In this document: positions 1-10,929 of the stretch, one piece after another
How the letters are laid out: each line of letters starts with the position of its first letter
Numbering within the stretch: the first letter of the stretch is position 1
From: Anolis sagrei
Taxonomy: Eukaryota; Chordata; Lepidosauria; Squamata; Anolidae
Direction: 5' to 3'
DNA length: 64,000 nucleotides
Assembly: GCF_037176765.1 (NCBI RefSeq)
Contig: NW_027118836.1
Location: forward strand, 682,001-746,000
Made by a program: the position numbers and the translations under genes
The notes under the pieces: model-generated
Told to the model about the DNA's origin: nothing
Databases searched by the model: none
What the model saw: only the letters and a program-made list of their open reading frames with translations

Positions 1-1550
1 CATGTATAAATATGTGAGAGGAAGTCATAGGGAGGAGAGAGCAGATCAAGCGTCTGGAGAACAAGCCCTATGAGGAGTGGCTTAAAGAGCTGGGTATGTT
101 TAGCTTGAAGAAGAGAAGGCTGAGAGGAGACGTGATGAGAGCCATGTATAAATATGTGAGAGGAAGTCATAGGGAGGAGAGAGCAGATAAAGGATCTGGA
201 GAACAAGCCCTATGAGGAGTGGCTTAAAGAGCTGGGTATGTTTAGCTTGAAGAAGAGAAGGCTGAGAGGAGACATGATTAGAGCCATGTATGAATATGTG
301 AGAGGAAGTCATAGGGAGGAGAGAGCAGATCAAGGGTCTAGAGAACAAGCCCTATGAGGAGCGGCTTAAAGAGCTGGGTATGTTTACCTTGAAGAAGAGA
401 AGGCTGAGAGGAGATATGATGAGACCCTGTGTAAATATGTGAGAGGAAGTCATAGGGAGGAGAGAGCAGATCAAGGGTCTGGAGAACAAGCCCTATGAGG
501 AGTGGCTTAAAGAGCTGGGTATGTTTAGCTTGAAGAAGAGAAGGCTGAGAGGAGATATGATGAGACCCTGTGTAAATATGTGAGAGGAAGTCATAGGGAG
601 GAGAGAGCAGATCAAGGGTCTGGAGAACAAGCCCTATGAGGAGTGGCTTAAAGAGCTGGGTATGTTTAGCTTGAAGAAGAGAAGGCTGAGAGGAGATATG
701 ATGAGAGCCATGTATAAATATGTGAGAGGAAGTCATAGGGAGGAGAGAGCAGATCAAGGATCTGGAGAACAAGCCCTATGAGGAGTGGCTTAAAGAGCTG
801 GGTATGTTTAGCTTGAAGAAGAGAAGGCTGAGAGGAGACATGATGAGAGCCATGTATAAATATGTGAGAGGAAGTCATAGGGAGGAGAGAGCAGATCAAG
901 CGTCTGGAGAACAAGCCCTATGAGGAGTGGCTTAAAGAGCTGGGAAAGTTTAGCTTGAAGAAGAGAAGGCTGAGAGGAGACGTGATGAGAGCCATGTATA
1001 AATATGTGAGAGGAAGTCATAGGGAGGAGAGAGCAGATAAAGGATCTGGAGAACAAGCCCTATGAGGAGTGGCTTAAAGAGCTGGGTATGTTTAGCTTGA
1101 AGAAGAGAAGGCTGAGAGGAGACATGATGAGAGCCATGTATAAATATGTGAGAGGAAGTCATAGGGAGGAGAGAGCAGATCAAGGGTCTAGAGAACAAGC
1201 CCTATGAGGAGCGGCTTAAAGAGCTGGGTATGTTTACCTTGAAGAAGAGAAGGCTGAGAGGAGATATGATGAGACCCTGTGTAAATATGTGAGAGGAAGT
1301 CATAGGGAGGAGAGAGCAGATCAAGGGTCTGGAGAACAAGCCCTATGAGGAGTGGCTTAAAGAGCTGGGGATGTTTAGCTTGAAGAAGAGAAGGCTGAGA
1401 GGAGATATGATGAGACCCTGTGTAAATATGTGAGAGGAAGTCATAGGGAGGAGAGAGCAGATCAAGGGTCTGGAGAACAAGCCCTATGAGGAGTGGCTTA
1501 AAGAGCTGGGTATGTTTAGCTTGAAGAAGAGAAGGCTGAGAGGAGATATG
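1..1550 (+). repeat. 850-bp six-unit higher-order repeat in the CR1 satellite
   Basis: Bases 1-700 recur at about 851-1550 with a fixed 850-bp offset. The rare variants AAGCGTCTGG (50/900), CGTGATGAG (131/981), GCAGATAAAGGATC (185/1035), GTCTAGAGAAC (336/1186), GCGGCTT (361/1211) and TTTACCTT (386/1236) occur in the same order in both. This marks a recent duplication of a six-unit block (four A and two B lengths sum to 850 bp). Confidence 0.85.
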
Positions 1551-4500
1551 ATGAGACCCTGTGTAAATATGTGAGAGGAAGTCATAGGGAGGAGAGAGCA
1601 GATCAAGGGTCTGGAGAACAAGCCCTATGAGGAGTGGCTTAAAGAGCTTGGTATGTTTAGCTTGAAGAAGAGAAGGCTGAGAGGAGATATGATGAGACCC
1701 TGTGTAAATATGTGAGAGGAAGTCATAGGGAGGAGAGAGCAGATCAAGGGTCTGGAGAACAAGCCCTATGAGGAGTGGCTTAAAGAGCTGGGTATGTTTA
1801 GCTTGAAGAAGAGAAGGCTGAGAGGAGACATGATGAGAGCCATGTATAAATATGTGAGAGGAAGTCATAGGGAGGAGAGAGCAGATCAAGGGTCTGGAGA
1901 ACAAGCCCTATGAGGAGTGGCTTAAAGAGCTGGGTATGTTTAGCTTGAAGAAGAGAAGGCTGAAAGGAGACATGATGAGAGCCATGTATAAATATGTGAG
2001 AGGAAGTCATAGGGAGGAGAGAGCAGATCAAGGGTCTGGAGAACAAGCCCTATGAGGAGTGGCTTAAAGAGCTGGGTATGTTTAGCTTGAAGAAGAGAAG
2101 GCTGAGAGGAGATATGATGAGACCCTGTGTAAATATGTGAGAGGAAGTCATAGGGAGGAGAGAGCAGATCAAGGGTCTGGAGAACAAGCCCTATGAGGAG
2201 TGGCTTAAAGAGCTGGGTATGTTTAGCTTGAAGACGAGAAGGCTGAGAGGAGACATGATGAGAGCCATGTATAAATATGTGAGAGGAAGTCATAGGGAGG
2301 AGAGAGCAGATCAAGGGTCTGGAGAACAAGCCCTATGAGGAGTGGCTTAAAGAGCTGGGTATGTTTAGCTTGAAGAAGAGAAGGCTGAGAGGAGATATGA
2401 TGAGACCCTGTGTAAATATGTGAGAGGAAGTCATAGGGAGGAGAGAGCAGATCAAGGCTCTGGAGAACAAGCCCTATGAGGAGTGGCTTAAAGAGCTGGG
2501 TATGTTTAGCTTGAAGAAGAGAAGGCTGAGAGGAGATATGATGAGACCCTGTGTAAATATGTGAGAGGAAGTCATAGGGAGGAGAGAGCAGATCAAGGGT
2601 CTGGAGAACAAGCCCTATGAGGAGTGGCTTAAAGAGCTGGGTATGTTTAGCTTGAAGAAGAGAAGGCTGAGAGGAGATATGATGAGACCCTGTGTAAATA
2701 TGTGAGAGGAAGTCACAGGGAGGAGAGAGCAGATCAAGGGTCTGGAGAACAAGCCCTATGAGGAGTGGCTTAAAGAGCTGGGTATGTTTAGCTTGAAGAA
2801 GAGAAGGCTGAGAGGAGATATGATGAGACCCTGTGTAAATATGTGAGAGGAAGTCATAGGGAGGAGAGAGCAGATCAAGGCTCTGGAGAACAAGCCCTAT
2901 GAGGAGTGGCTTAAAGAGCTGGGTATGTTTAGCTTGAAGAAGAGAAGGCTGAGAGGAGATATGATGAGACCCTGTGTAAATATGTGAGAGGAAGTCATAG
3001 GGAGGAGAGAGCAGATCAAGGGTCTGGAGAACAAGCCCTATGAGGAGTGGCTTAAAGAGCTGGGTATGTTTAGCTTGAAGAAGAGAAGGCTGAGAGGAGA
3101 TATGATGAGACCCTGTGTAAATATGTGAGAGGAAGTCATAGGGAGGAGAGAGCAGATCAAGGGTCTGGAGAACAAGCCCTATGAGGAGTGGCTTAAAGAG
3201 CTGGGTATGTTTAGCTTGAAGAAGAGAAGGCTGAGAGGAGATATGATGAGACCCTGTGTAAATATGTGAGAGGAAGTCATAGGGAGGAGAGAGCAGATCA
3301 AGGGTCTGGAGAACAAGCCCTATCAGGAGTGGCTTAAAGAGCTGCGTATGTTTAGCTTGAAGAAGAGAAGACTGAGAGGAGATATGATGAGACCCTGTGT
3401 AAATATGTGAGAGGAAGTCACAGGGAGGAGAGAGCAGATCAAGGGTCTAGAGAACAAGCCCTATGAGGAGTGGCTTAAAGAGCTGGGTATGTTTAGCTTG
3501 AAGAAGAGAAGGCTGAGAGGAGATATGATGAGACCCTGTGTAAATATGTGAGAGGAAGTCATAGGGAGGAGAGAGCAGATCAAGGGTCTGGAGAACAAGC
3601 CCTATGAGGAGTGGCTTAAAGAGCTGGTTATGTTTAGCTTGAAGAAGAGAAGGCTGAGAGGAGACATGATGAGAGCCATGTATAAATTTGTGAGAGGAAG
3701 TCATAGGGAGGAGAGAGCAGATCAAGGGTCTGGAGAACAAGCCCTATGAGGAGTGGCTTAAAGAGCTGGGTATGTTTAGCTTGAAGAAGAGAAGGCTGAG
3801 AGGAGACATGATGAGAGCCATGTATAAATATGTGAGAGGAAGTCATAGGGAGGAGAGAGCAGATCAACGGTCTGGAGAACAAGCCCTATGAGGAGTGGCT
3901 TAAAGAGCTGGGTATGTTTAGCTTGAAGAAGAGAAGGCTGAGAGGAGACATGATGAGAGCCATGTATAAATATGTGAGAGGAAGTCATAGGGAGGAGAGA
4001 GCAGATCAAGGGTCTGGAGAACAAGCCCTATGAGGAGTGGCTTAAAGAGCTGGGTATGTTTAGCTTGAAGAAGAGAAGGCTGAGAGGAGACATGCTGAGA
4101 GCCATGTATAAATATGTGAGAGGAAGTCATAGGGAGGAGAGAGCAGATCAAGGGTCTGGAGAACAAGCCCTATGAGGAGTGGCTTAAAGAGCTGGGTATG
4201 TTTAGCTTGAAGAAGAGAAGGCTGAGAGGAGACATGATGAGAGCCATGTATAAATATGTGAGAGGAAGTCATAGGGAGGAGAGAGCAGATCAAGGGTCTG
4301 GAGAACAAGCCCTATGAGGAGTGGCTTAAAGAGCTGGGTATGTTTAGCTTGCAGAAGAGAAGGCTGAGAGGAGATATGATGAGACCCTGTGTAAATATGT
4401 GAGAGGAAGTCATAGGGAGGAGAGAGCAGATCAAGGGTCTGGAGAACAAGCCCTATGAGGAGTGGCTTAAAGAGCTGGGTATGTTTAGCTTGAAGAAGAG

Positions 4501-4942
4501 AAGGCTGAGAGGAGATATGATGAGACCCTGTGTAAATATGTGAGAGGAAGTCATAGGGAGGAGAGAGCAGATCAAGGGTCTGGAGAACAAGCCCTATGAG
4601 GAGTGGTTTAAAGAGCTGGGTATGTTTAGCTTGAAGAAGAGAAGGCTGAGAGGAGATATGATGAGACCCTGTGTAAATATGCGAGAGGAAGTCATAGGGA
4701 GGAGAGAGCAGATCAAGGGTCTGGAGAACAAGCCCTATGAGGAGTGGCTTAAAGAGCTGGGTATGTTTAGCTTGAAGAAGAGAAGGCTGAGAGGAGACAT
4801 GATGAGAGCCATGTATAAGTATGTGAGAGGAAGTCATAGGGAGGAGAGAGCAGATCAAGGGTCTGGAGAACAAGCCCTATGAGGAGTGGCTTAAAGAGCT
4901 GGGTATGTTTAGTTTGAAGAAGAGAAGGCTGAGAGGAGACAT

Positions 4943-6539
4943 GATGAGAGCCATGTATAAATATGTGAGAGGAAGTCATAGGGAGGAGAGAGCAGATCAA
5001 GGGTCTGGAGAACAAGCCCTATGAGGAGTGGCTTAAAGAGCTGGGTATGTTTAGCTTGAAGAAGAGAAGGCTGAGAGGAGATATGATGAGACCCTGTGTA
5101 AATATGTGAGAGGAAGTCATAGGGAGGAGAGAGCAGATCAAGAGTCTGGAGAACAAGCCCTATGAGGAGTGGCTTAAAGAGCTGGGTATGTTTAAGTTGA
5201 AGAAGAGAAGGCTGAGAGGAGACATGATGAGAGCCATGTATAAATATGTGAGAGGAAGTCATAGGGAGGAGAGAGAAGATCAAGGGTCTGGAGAACAAGG
5301 CCTATGAGGAGTGGCTTAAAGAGCTGGGTATGTTTAGCTTGAAGAAGAGAAGGCTGAGAGGAGATATGATGAGACCCTGTGTAAATATGTGAGAGGAAGT
5401 CATAGGGATGAGAGAGCAGATCAAGGGTCTGGAGAACAAGCCCTATGAGGAGTGGCTTAAAGAGCTGGGTATGTTTAGCTTGAAGAAGAGAAGGCTGAGA
5501 GGAGACATGATGAGAGCCATGTATAAATATGTGAGAGGAAGTCATAGGGAGGAGAGAGCAGATCAAGGGTCTGGAGAACAAGCCCTATGAGGAGTGGCTT
5601 AAAGAGCTGGGTATGTTTAGCTTGAAGAAGAGAAGGCTGAGAGGAGATATGATGAGACCCTGTGTAAATATGTGAGAGGAAGTCATAGGGAGGAGAGAGC
5701 AGATCAAGGGTCTGGAGAACAAGCCCTATGAGGAGTGGCTTAAAGAGCTGGGTATGTTTACCTTGAAGAAGAGAAGGCTGAGAGGAGACATGATGAGAGC
5801 CATGTATAAATATGTGAGAGGAAGTCACAGGGAGGAGAGAGCAGATCAAGGGTCTGGAGAACAAGCCCTATGAGGAGTGGCTTAAAGAGCTGGGTATGTT
5901 TAGCTTGAAGAAGAGAAGGCTGAGAGGAGATATGATGAGACCCTGTGTAAATATGTGAGAGGAAGTCATAGGGAGGGGAGAGCAGATCAAGGGTCTGGAG
6001 AACAAACCCTATGAGGAGTGGCTTAAAGAGCTGGGTATGTTTACCTTGAAGAAGAGAAGTCTGAGAGGAGACATGATGAGAGCCATGTATAAATATGTGA
6101 GAGGAAGTCATAGGGAGGAGAGAGCAGATCAAGGGTCTGGAGAACAAGCCCTATGAGGAGTGGCTTAAAGAGCTGGGTATGTTTAGCTTGAAGAAGAGAA
6201 GGCTGAGAGGAGATATGATGAGACCCTGTGTAAATATGTGAGAGGAAGTCATAGGGAGGAGAGAGCAGATCAAGGGTCTGGAGAACAAGCCCTATGAGGA
6301 GTGGCTTAAAGAGCTGGGTATGTTTAGCTTGAAGAAGAGAAGGCTGAGAGGAGACATGATGAGAGCCATGTATAAATATGTGAGAGGAAGTCATAGGGAG
6401 GAGAGAGCAGATCAAGGGTCTGGAGAACAAGCCCTATGAGGAGTGGCTTAAAGAGCTGGGTATGTTTAGCTTGAAGAAGAGAAGGCTGAGAGGAGATATG
6501 ATGAGACCCTGTGTAAATATGTGAGAGGAAGTCATAGGG
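4943..6539 (+). repeat. 283-bp A/B dimer higher-order repeat
   Basis: From about 4943 the two satellite unit types alternate strictly A-B for about six dimers, giving a 283-bp period (142+141). Diagnostic A motifs lie near 5227, 5511, 5794, 6077 and 6360, and B motifs near 5088, 5369, 5653, 5936, 6218 and 6502. This is a higher-order repeat of the kind formed by unequal crossing-over or replication-based amplification of a dimer. Confidence 0.88.
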
Positions 6540-6540
6540 A

Positions 6541-7345
6541 GGGCGCAGGGAGGGAGGGGGCGAAGAGGAGGAGTGGCAGCCTTTGCTACCATTCTGTCAG
6601 CATGGTAGCCTACTGGGCTGTCTTCACCCTCGCAGGCATTGAGTTGGCTCCGCCTCCGGCCTCCATCTCAGAGCAGCTGCTGCAGGAGGGAGCCAAAGCC
6701 AGAGGGGCGGGGCCTCTGGCTGCTCCGCCCCGCCTCCGCAGAGGGCCCCGCCCCCCGCTTCCGCCCACCCCGCTCCGTCTTCAACTCCTGCTGCTTTACC
6801 AGGCCGGCGGGGGTGTTTGCATGCTATGCTGTGCTGTCCCCTCCGCCACTGGTCTGCTGCTAGCTCTGCCTCTGGCCTCAAAGTTCAGAGCAATTGCCGA
6901 GGGGACCAAAACCGGAGCGTGGGCGGGGCCGCGAGGGGCGGGGTCCTCTTCTCCCACTGCCTCCCTGCTCTGGGTTTGGTCCCCTCGGCAGTTGCTCTGG
7001 CTTTGAGGCCAGAGGCAGAGCTAGCAGCAAACCAGTGGCGGAGGGGACAGCACAGCATAGCATGCAAACACCCCCGCCGGCCTGGTAAAGCAGCAGGAGT
7101 TGAAGAAGGACGGGGGGGGGGACCGGGAGCGGGACCCTCCGTGGGGGGTTGGGCTGGAGTAGCCAGAGGCCCCGCCCCCACCCCTCCGGCATTGGCTCCT
7201 GCAGCACCTTTTCTGGGATTAGAGGGCGGAGGCGGAGCCCACTGAATGCCGGCGAGGATGAGGACAGCCCAGTAGGCTCCCATGCTGCCAGCTTGGTAGC
7301 GAAGCCTGCCTCTGCTCCTCCTCGCCCCTCCCTCCCTCCCTCCGC
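6541..7345. repeat. GC-rich imperfect palindrome (arms about 380 bp)
   Basis: The left arm (about 6545-6930) and right arm (about 6965-7340) are reverse complements with scattered mismatches. Examples are TGCATGCTATGCTGTGCTGT at 6818 against its complement near 7048-7067, and AGCCTACTGGGCTGTC near 6607 against its complement near 7262-7277. The spacer is about 30-40 bp. The block is rich in GC-box-like GGGGCGGGGC. It lies between the satellite edge and a hairpin-bearing DNA-element end (7440-7552), so I infer the interior of a foldback or long-TIR DNA transposon whose left end is lost at the satellite boundary. A host CpG-rich sequence duplicated head-to-head is the alternative. Open frames here are chance products of GC richness. 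Confidence 0.75.
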
Positions 7346-7402
7346 CCTCCCTCCCTCCCTCCCTCCGCCCTCCCTCCCTCCCTCCGCCCTCCCTCCTCCT
7401 CC
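7313..7402 (+). repeat. Pyrimidine-rich CCCTCC microsatellite
   Basis: This is a run of CCCTCC and CTCC units on the plus strand with almost no purines. It sits at the outer edge of the right palindrome arm. A shorter GGGAGGGAGGGGG tract lies at the mirrored position near 6547. Confidence 0.9.
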
Positions 7403-7439
7403 TCAGGCTCCACCACGCGGGAACGCCAAGGGCGAGGGA

Positions 7440-7552
7440 GACGAGGGCAAAATGATCCAAAAAAAATTATGCCCGGGTACAAGACGACTCCCCACTTTTG
7501 AGATGATTTTCCGGGCTTAGAAAGTCGTCTTGTACCCCGGAATATACGGTAA
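7440..7552 (-). mobile_element. DNA-element terminus with an 18-bp hairpin
   Basis: An internal inverted repeat, CCGGGTACAAGACGACT near 7471-7487 against AGTCGTCTTGTACCCCGG near 7525-7542, encloses a loop of about 37 bp. It is followed by AATATACGGTAATT. This layout resembles the ends of widespread vertebrate non-autonomous DNA elements carrying a repeated AAGTCGTCTTATAC-type motif. I do not assign a superfamily. The matching opposite terminus is absent; the CR1 satellite lies where it would be expected. Confidence 0.6.
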
Positions 7553-7648
7553 TTCTTTAACTCATCCTAGCAAACCATCACATAATTTCTGTATGGAATT
7601 TTTAAAATCTCATTTGCCCACCTGAGCCTAGAAGCCTCTGAAAGTGAG

Positions 7649-7924
7649 TTATTGATGTAGATGTAAAATACACAATATATGTCTTCTTGATGTATATAAA
7701 AAAAAACTACTTGGAATGGTCAAGGGAGGACTTAAGAGAGGTTTTATCACCACCCGCTTAAGGCATGACGGAAATTTCCCCTGGCCCAATGAAGCATTTA
7801 TTATCGCAACAAACCATTCCAACATCCCCTCTCTGGCCAGCTTAACTAGCCAGGACGGGCAAGCATCCAGAGCGCAAGTGGTGGCTCTCACAAAAGGTGA
7901 GTTATAAACATCCAGAGTTACCAT
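7649..7924 (-). mobile_element. L2-clade LINE ORF2 fragment
   Basis: The minus strand encodes CALDACPSWLVKL, then IINASLGQGKFPSCLKRVVIKPLL. This fits the L2-clade reverse transcriptase region around C-LDP-P-LLK and IIN-SL--G-FP---K-A-V-PLLK. Only this short part of the RT is kept, and the frame loses similarity below about 7700. It is a 5'- and 3'-truncated relic. Confidence 0.75.
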
Positions 7925-8156
7925 TCACAACATCTGGATGGCCACAAACCGCCTACCCCTTCCCTCCATTATTGATGGGATGCCCTTAGTGTGAGTTATC
8001 TTTTGTGTATCCTAAAACAAGAATAAACCCTTTCCGTTTCTTTTGTTCTAGGCTCACATGATGAACTTCAATCTCCTTCCGCCTGCCTGGTTGTCGAGAA
8101 AGTTGTCAAGGGCTTGTTGAACTCAAACAAGCCCTTCAATCGTCTGTTCCTGAGAC

Positions 8157-8300
8157 TATTATTATTATTATTATTATTATTATCTTTATTTGTACCCCGC
8201 TAGCATCTCCTGAAGGACTCGATGCAGCTTACAAAGGCCAAGGCCTCAACACAACATAACAATACATAACAATACAAACCTAAAGCAAAGTTGGTTTATT
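8157..8300 (-). mobile_element. LINE 3' end with (ATT)n tail, minus strand
   Basis: (ATT)n at 8157-8182 is followed by CTTTATTTGTACCCCGCTAG and CATCTCCTGAAGGACTCGATG. This is the reverse complement of a LINE 3' end of the type AAGCCG-ATCGAGTCC-TC-GGAGATGCTAGCGGGGTA plus a trinucleotide tail. A similar antisense end occurs at 48466-48600. I infer an L2-like family. Confidence 0.65.
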
Positions 8301-8394
8301 TGGAGAAATAAACATGCTGCTTTTGGATTTTTGTTTTCTACTCTTTGAATGGAAATACTTCCCGGTGACTTTGAATATGTGAATCACCTGTGCC

Positions 8395-8565
8395 TTGGGA
8401 TCTTCGGGGATTTATTTAAACAATGTATGTGAATTTGTGTCCCAGCATTGAATGTTTGCTGTGTATATGCTGTGCTCCGCCCTGAGTCCCCTTCGGGGTG
8501 AGAAGGGCAGAATATCAATGTTTTAAATAAATAACAAACAAATAAATAAATAACAATCGATATCT
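8395..8565 (+). mobile_element. L2-like LINE 3' end with AAATA tail
   Basis: CTCCGCCCTGAGTCCCCTTC and GGGGTGAGAAGGGCAGAATA are followed by an (AAATA/AAAT)n tail at about 8525-8561. The same 3' UTR is found at 21500-21645 joined to L2 ORF2 C-terminal coding sequence, which supports the clade assignment. Confidence 0.75.
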
Positions 8566-9358
8566 TGTGTTCTTCCTGTTCCTTCTTTTGTGACCAGTGG
8601 GTTTCCGGATGAAGCCGTCCCAGCTGATACAGTGAAATTAGAAGAAGTGTGTCTGGATGGTTGGCACGTGCCCACAAACAAGTCAAGCCTAAATACAACT
8701 GCTGATCCTCAAGGCTTGCCTGTTGAGTCACATAAGGAACATCAAAGTTTTTTACATTATTCCAACTTGATGATCTGCATTTTGGGGCTTAGAAAGAAAT
8801 ACAACATTTTCAAGTGATCCTTGGCCCTAAATGCTCCTAAGTGGGTTTGGGTATCCATTAAAAAAAACTGCCAAGGCTCCATTAAACAAAATGGGAACAA
8901 AATAAGTTGGCTTCTGCAGCACAAATGATGCAAATTTAGATGGTCATCTTGTGCCTAATTTACACAGTTTATTTTTTCTAGTAGGGAGGCAGGCAGCAAT
9001 ACAGTGAATATTGAAAAGTCATCGACTTGAATTGACAAGACAGGGCTGGCAAACACTCATTCAAAAGAGCCTCAACTCACCTCTTCACAAAGGAAAAAGT
9101 CTAAAGTCATTGACTGGGTGGTGAATGGCTTTAGGAATCCAAAGGACTACATAGTTCAAAGATGGCCCTGCTCCAATGTCTCTTGTTCCATGTGGCCTGG
9201 GGTATGGATCACAATGGCTGGGTGATTTAGTCCATTGTTTATCAAGATGTAGCTCAGGGAGGTGGCTTGGAGGTGTCTCTGAGTGAAGACATGCCAATTG
9301 GAAAGATCACCATGATGGCTGGTTCACCAAAGTTTTACCTATATCTATCTCTATCTTT
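8566..9358. other. No recognised gene or repeat
   Basis: This is ordinary mid-AT sequence. A 75-codon plus-strand frame (8590-8817) and a 70-codon minus-strand frame (9085-9297) exist, but neither shows a family motif or exon-like boundaries. I see no supportable feature. Confidence 0.5.
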
Positions 9359-9359
9359 A

Positions 9360-9654
9360 TCTCTATATCAATAAAATCGTAATGTTTGTTTGTGGGTTTA
9401 ACATAACTCAAAAACCACTGGATGAATTGATACCAAATTTGGACATAAGATGCCAATCGGGCCAACGAGTGACCAACACTCATAAAAACATTGAAAAGCA
9501 CAATGGAGGGCCTTCAAAAGCTAATTTTTTAATAAAAAAATACATTACAACGCATGCGTAAAACCACATATATACACAAACACACATATATACACATACA
9601 CAAAGCAGATATACACAGACTGGGCCACAGCAAAGTGTGGCAGGGGACGGCTAG
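9360..9654 (+). mobile_element. Non-autonomous Helitron, internally reduced
   Basis: It begins TCTCTATATCAATAAAATCG and contains AACTCAAAAACCACTGGATG and ACCAAATTTGGACATAAGA, as in the Helitron at 22334. It ends with the hairpin-like GGCCACAGCAAAGTGTGG and then CTAG at 9651-9654. The 5' TC and 3' CTAG ends preceded by a short palindrome are the Helitron hallmarks. The base before the start is A, but the base after CTAG is C rather than T, so the exact 3' junction is less secure. The interior has a short AT-rich filler in place of the usual module. Confidence 0.72.
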
Positions 9655-9691
9655 CATATATAATATTATAATATAATAACAATAATAATCT

Positions 9692-10561
9692 TCTATATAT
9701 ATAAAAATGCTCTGGTCATAATGAGTACCTTAAAAACAAAAGAACCAGTGAACAAAATCACACCAAATTTGGCAACAAAACATCTCACAACACAAGAGTG
9801 ACCATCACTCAGAACTCCCATGGTACACAGAACTCCCATGACCCACAGAAAATACTGAAAGTGTTTGGTGGGCATTGACCTTCAGTTTTGGAATTGTAGT
9901 TCGCCTCCATCCAGAGAACGCTGTGGACTCAAACAATGATGGATCTGGACCAAACTCGGCACGAATATTCCATAGCCCCAAATATGAACACAGATGGAGT
10001 TTAAGGGAAATAACCTTGACATTTGGGAGTTGTAGTTGCTGGGATTTTTAGTTCACCTACAATCAAAGAGCATTCTGAACTCCACCAATGATGGAATTGA
10101 ACCAAACATGGCATACAGGACTTCCATGACCAACAGAACACACTGGAAGGGTTTGGTGGGCATTGACCTTGAGTTTGGGAGTTGTAGTTCACCTACATCC
10201 AGAGCACTGTGGACTCAAACAATGATGGATGTGGACCAAACTTGACACAAAAATTCCATATGCCCAAATATGAACACAGATGGAGTTTGGAGGAAATAGA
10301 CCTTGATATTTGGGATTTGTAAAAAAAGGTTGTCCCCTGACATTAAGTCCAGTCATGTCTGACTCTGGGGTGTGGTGCTCATCTCCATTTCTAAGCAGAA
10401 GAGCCGGCGTTGTCCATAGACACCTCCAAGGTCATGTGACCGGGATTTGTAGTTACTGGGATTTATAGTTCACTACAATTAAAGAGCATTCTGAAACCCA
10501 CAAACGACAGAAATGGGGCAAACTTCCCACACAGAACCCCCATGACCAACAGAAAATACTT
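9692..10561 (+). mobile_element. Helitron-like element, 3' end missing, with a SINE inserted
   Basis: It starts TCTATATATATAAAAATGCT and carries the full interior module also seen at 22334-22912: GGGAGTTGTAGTTCACCTAC, GATGGATCTGGACCAAAC and CATGACCAACAGAAAATACT. The sequence breaks off near 10561 without the hairpin-CTAG end. A Sauria-type SINE interrupts it at 10322-10441. Confidence 0.7.
10322..10441 (-). mobile_element. Sauria-type SINE, 5'-truncated, minus strand
   Basis: Reversed, it reads CATGACCTTGGAGGTGTC ... AAATGGAGATGAGCACCAC ... GACATGACTGGACTTAATG, the 3' Bov-B-like half of the complete SINE at 35006-35342. It is flanked by a perfect 10-bp target duplication, GGGATTTGTA, at 10312-10321 and 10442-10451. 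The duplicated bases belong to the Helitron motif TTGGGATTTGTAGTTACTGG, so the SINE landed inside the Helitron copy. Confidence 0.88.
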
Positions 10562-10929
10562 AAAGTCATCCAGTCCAACTCTCTTCACCAGGGCAAGAAA
10601 ATGTAATCAGAGCCCTCCTGACAAAGAGCCATCCAGTCATAAATATAGATAGATAGATATGATTCTCTCTCACACACACAGATGGTGTCGACAGCCCCCG
10701 CCCAGTAATTGCTCCGCACTGCAGCGGAGAGTTCCGCAGTTCCTGGTAGCCAAAATTGGAAAAAGTGGTGTAATGTGACCCAACAGGCAGCTCTGGCTGC
10801 GAATGCACTCAGCCTCTGTTACCCTCCCTCCGGCACTGACTTTGTATCTATTTTCGAATAGAGGCACTTCAGCTTGGCAACTTTTAACTTTTCCGCTTGA
10901 TACATTGTATCTTCCCCTGCCTCAAACTA
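10562..10929. other. No recognised element; short GATA microsatellite
   Basis: A (GATA)n tract lies at about 10644-10662 and (CA)n at about 10671-10680. The remainder shows no family motif that I can name. Confidence 0.45.

Larger units (their letters stand above)
1..6539 (+). repeat. CR1-derived 141/142-bp satellite array
   Basis: About 46 head-to-tail units fill the window start and continue past its left edge. Read on the plus strand, a unit encodes the segment [16 protein letters not shown]...[11 protein letters not shown]...[11 protein letters not shown], which is the C-terminal region of CR1 LINE ORF2; the same segment is seen in its normal context near 54368-54505. Two unit types exist. 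Type A (142 bp) carries GAGAGCCATGTATAAATATG, and type B (141 bp) carries GAGACCCTGTGTAAATATG. Runs of B dominate about 2340-3540, runs of A about 3630-4310, and strict A/B alternation starts near 4943. Long minus-strand open frames arise because 141 is divisible by three; I regard them as by-products. The array ends abruptly inside a unit at 6539. Confidence 0.96.

Noticed and set aside
1188-1904. Long minus-strand open frames (up to 238 codons) across the CR1 satellite
   Set aside because: They arise because the 141-bp unit is divisible by three and its antisense lacks stops. They break wherever a 142-bp unit occurs and have no family similarity.
6521-7520. Overlapping 60-190 codon frames in the GC-rich palindrome
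   Set aside because: Stops are rare in GC-rich DNA. The frames are low-complexity, present on both strands and unrelated to any family.
8590-8817. A 75-codon plus-strand frame after an L2 tail
   Set aside because: No motif, no exon signals, and a length expected by chance.
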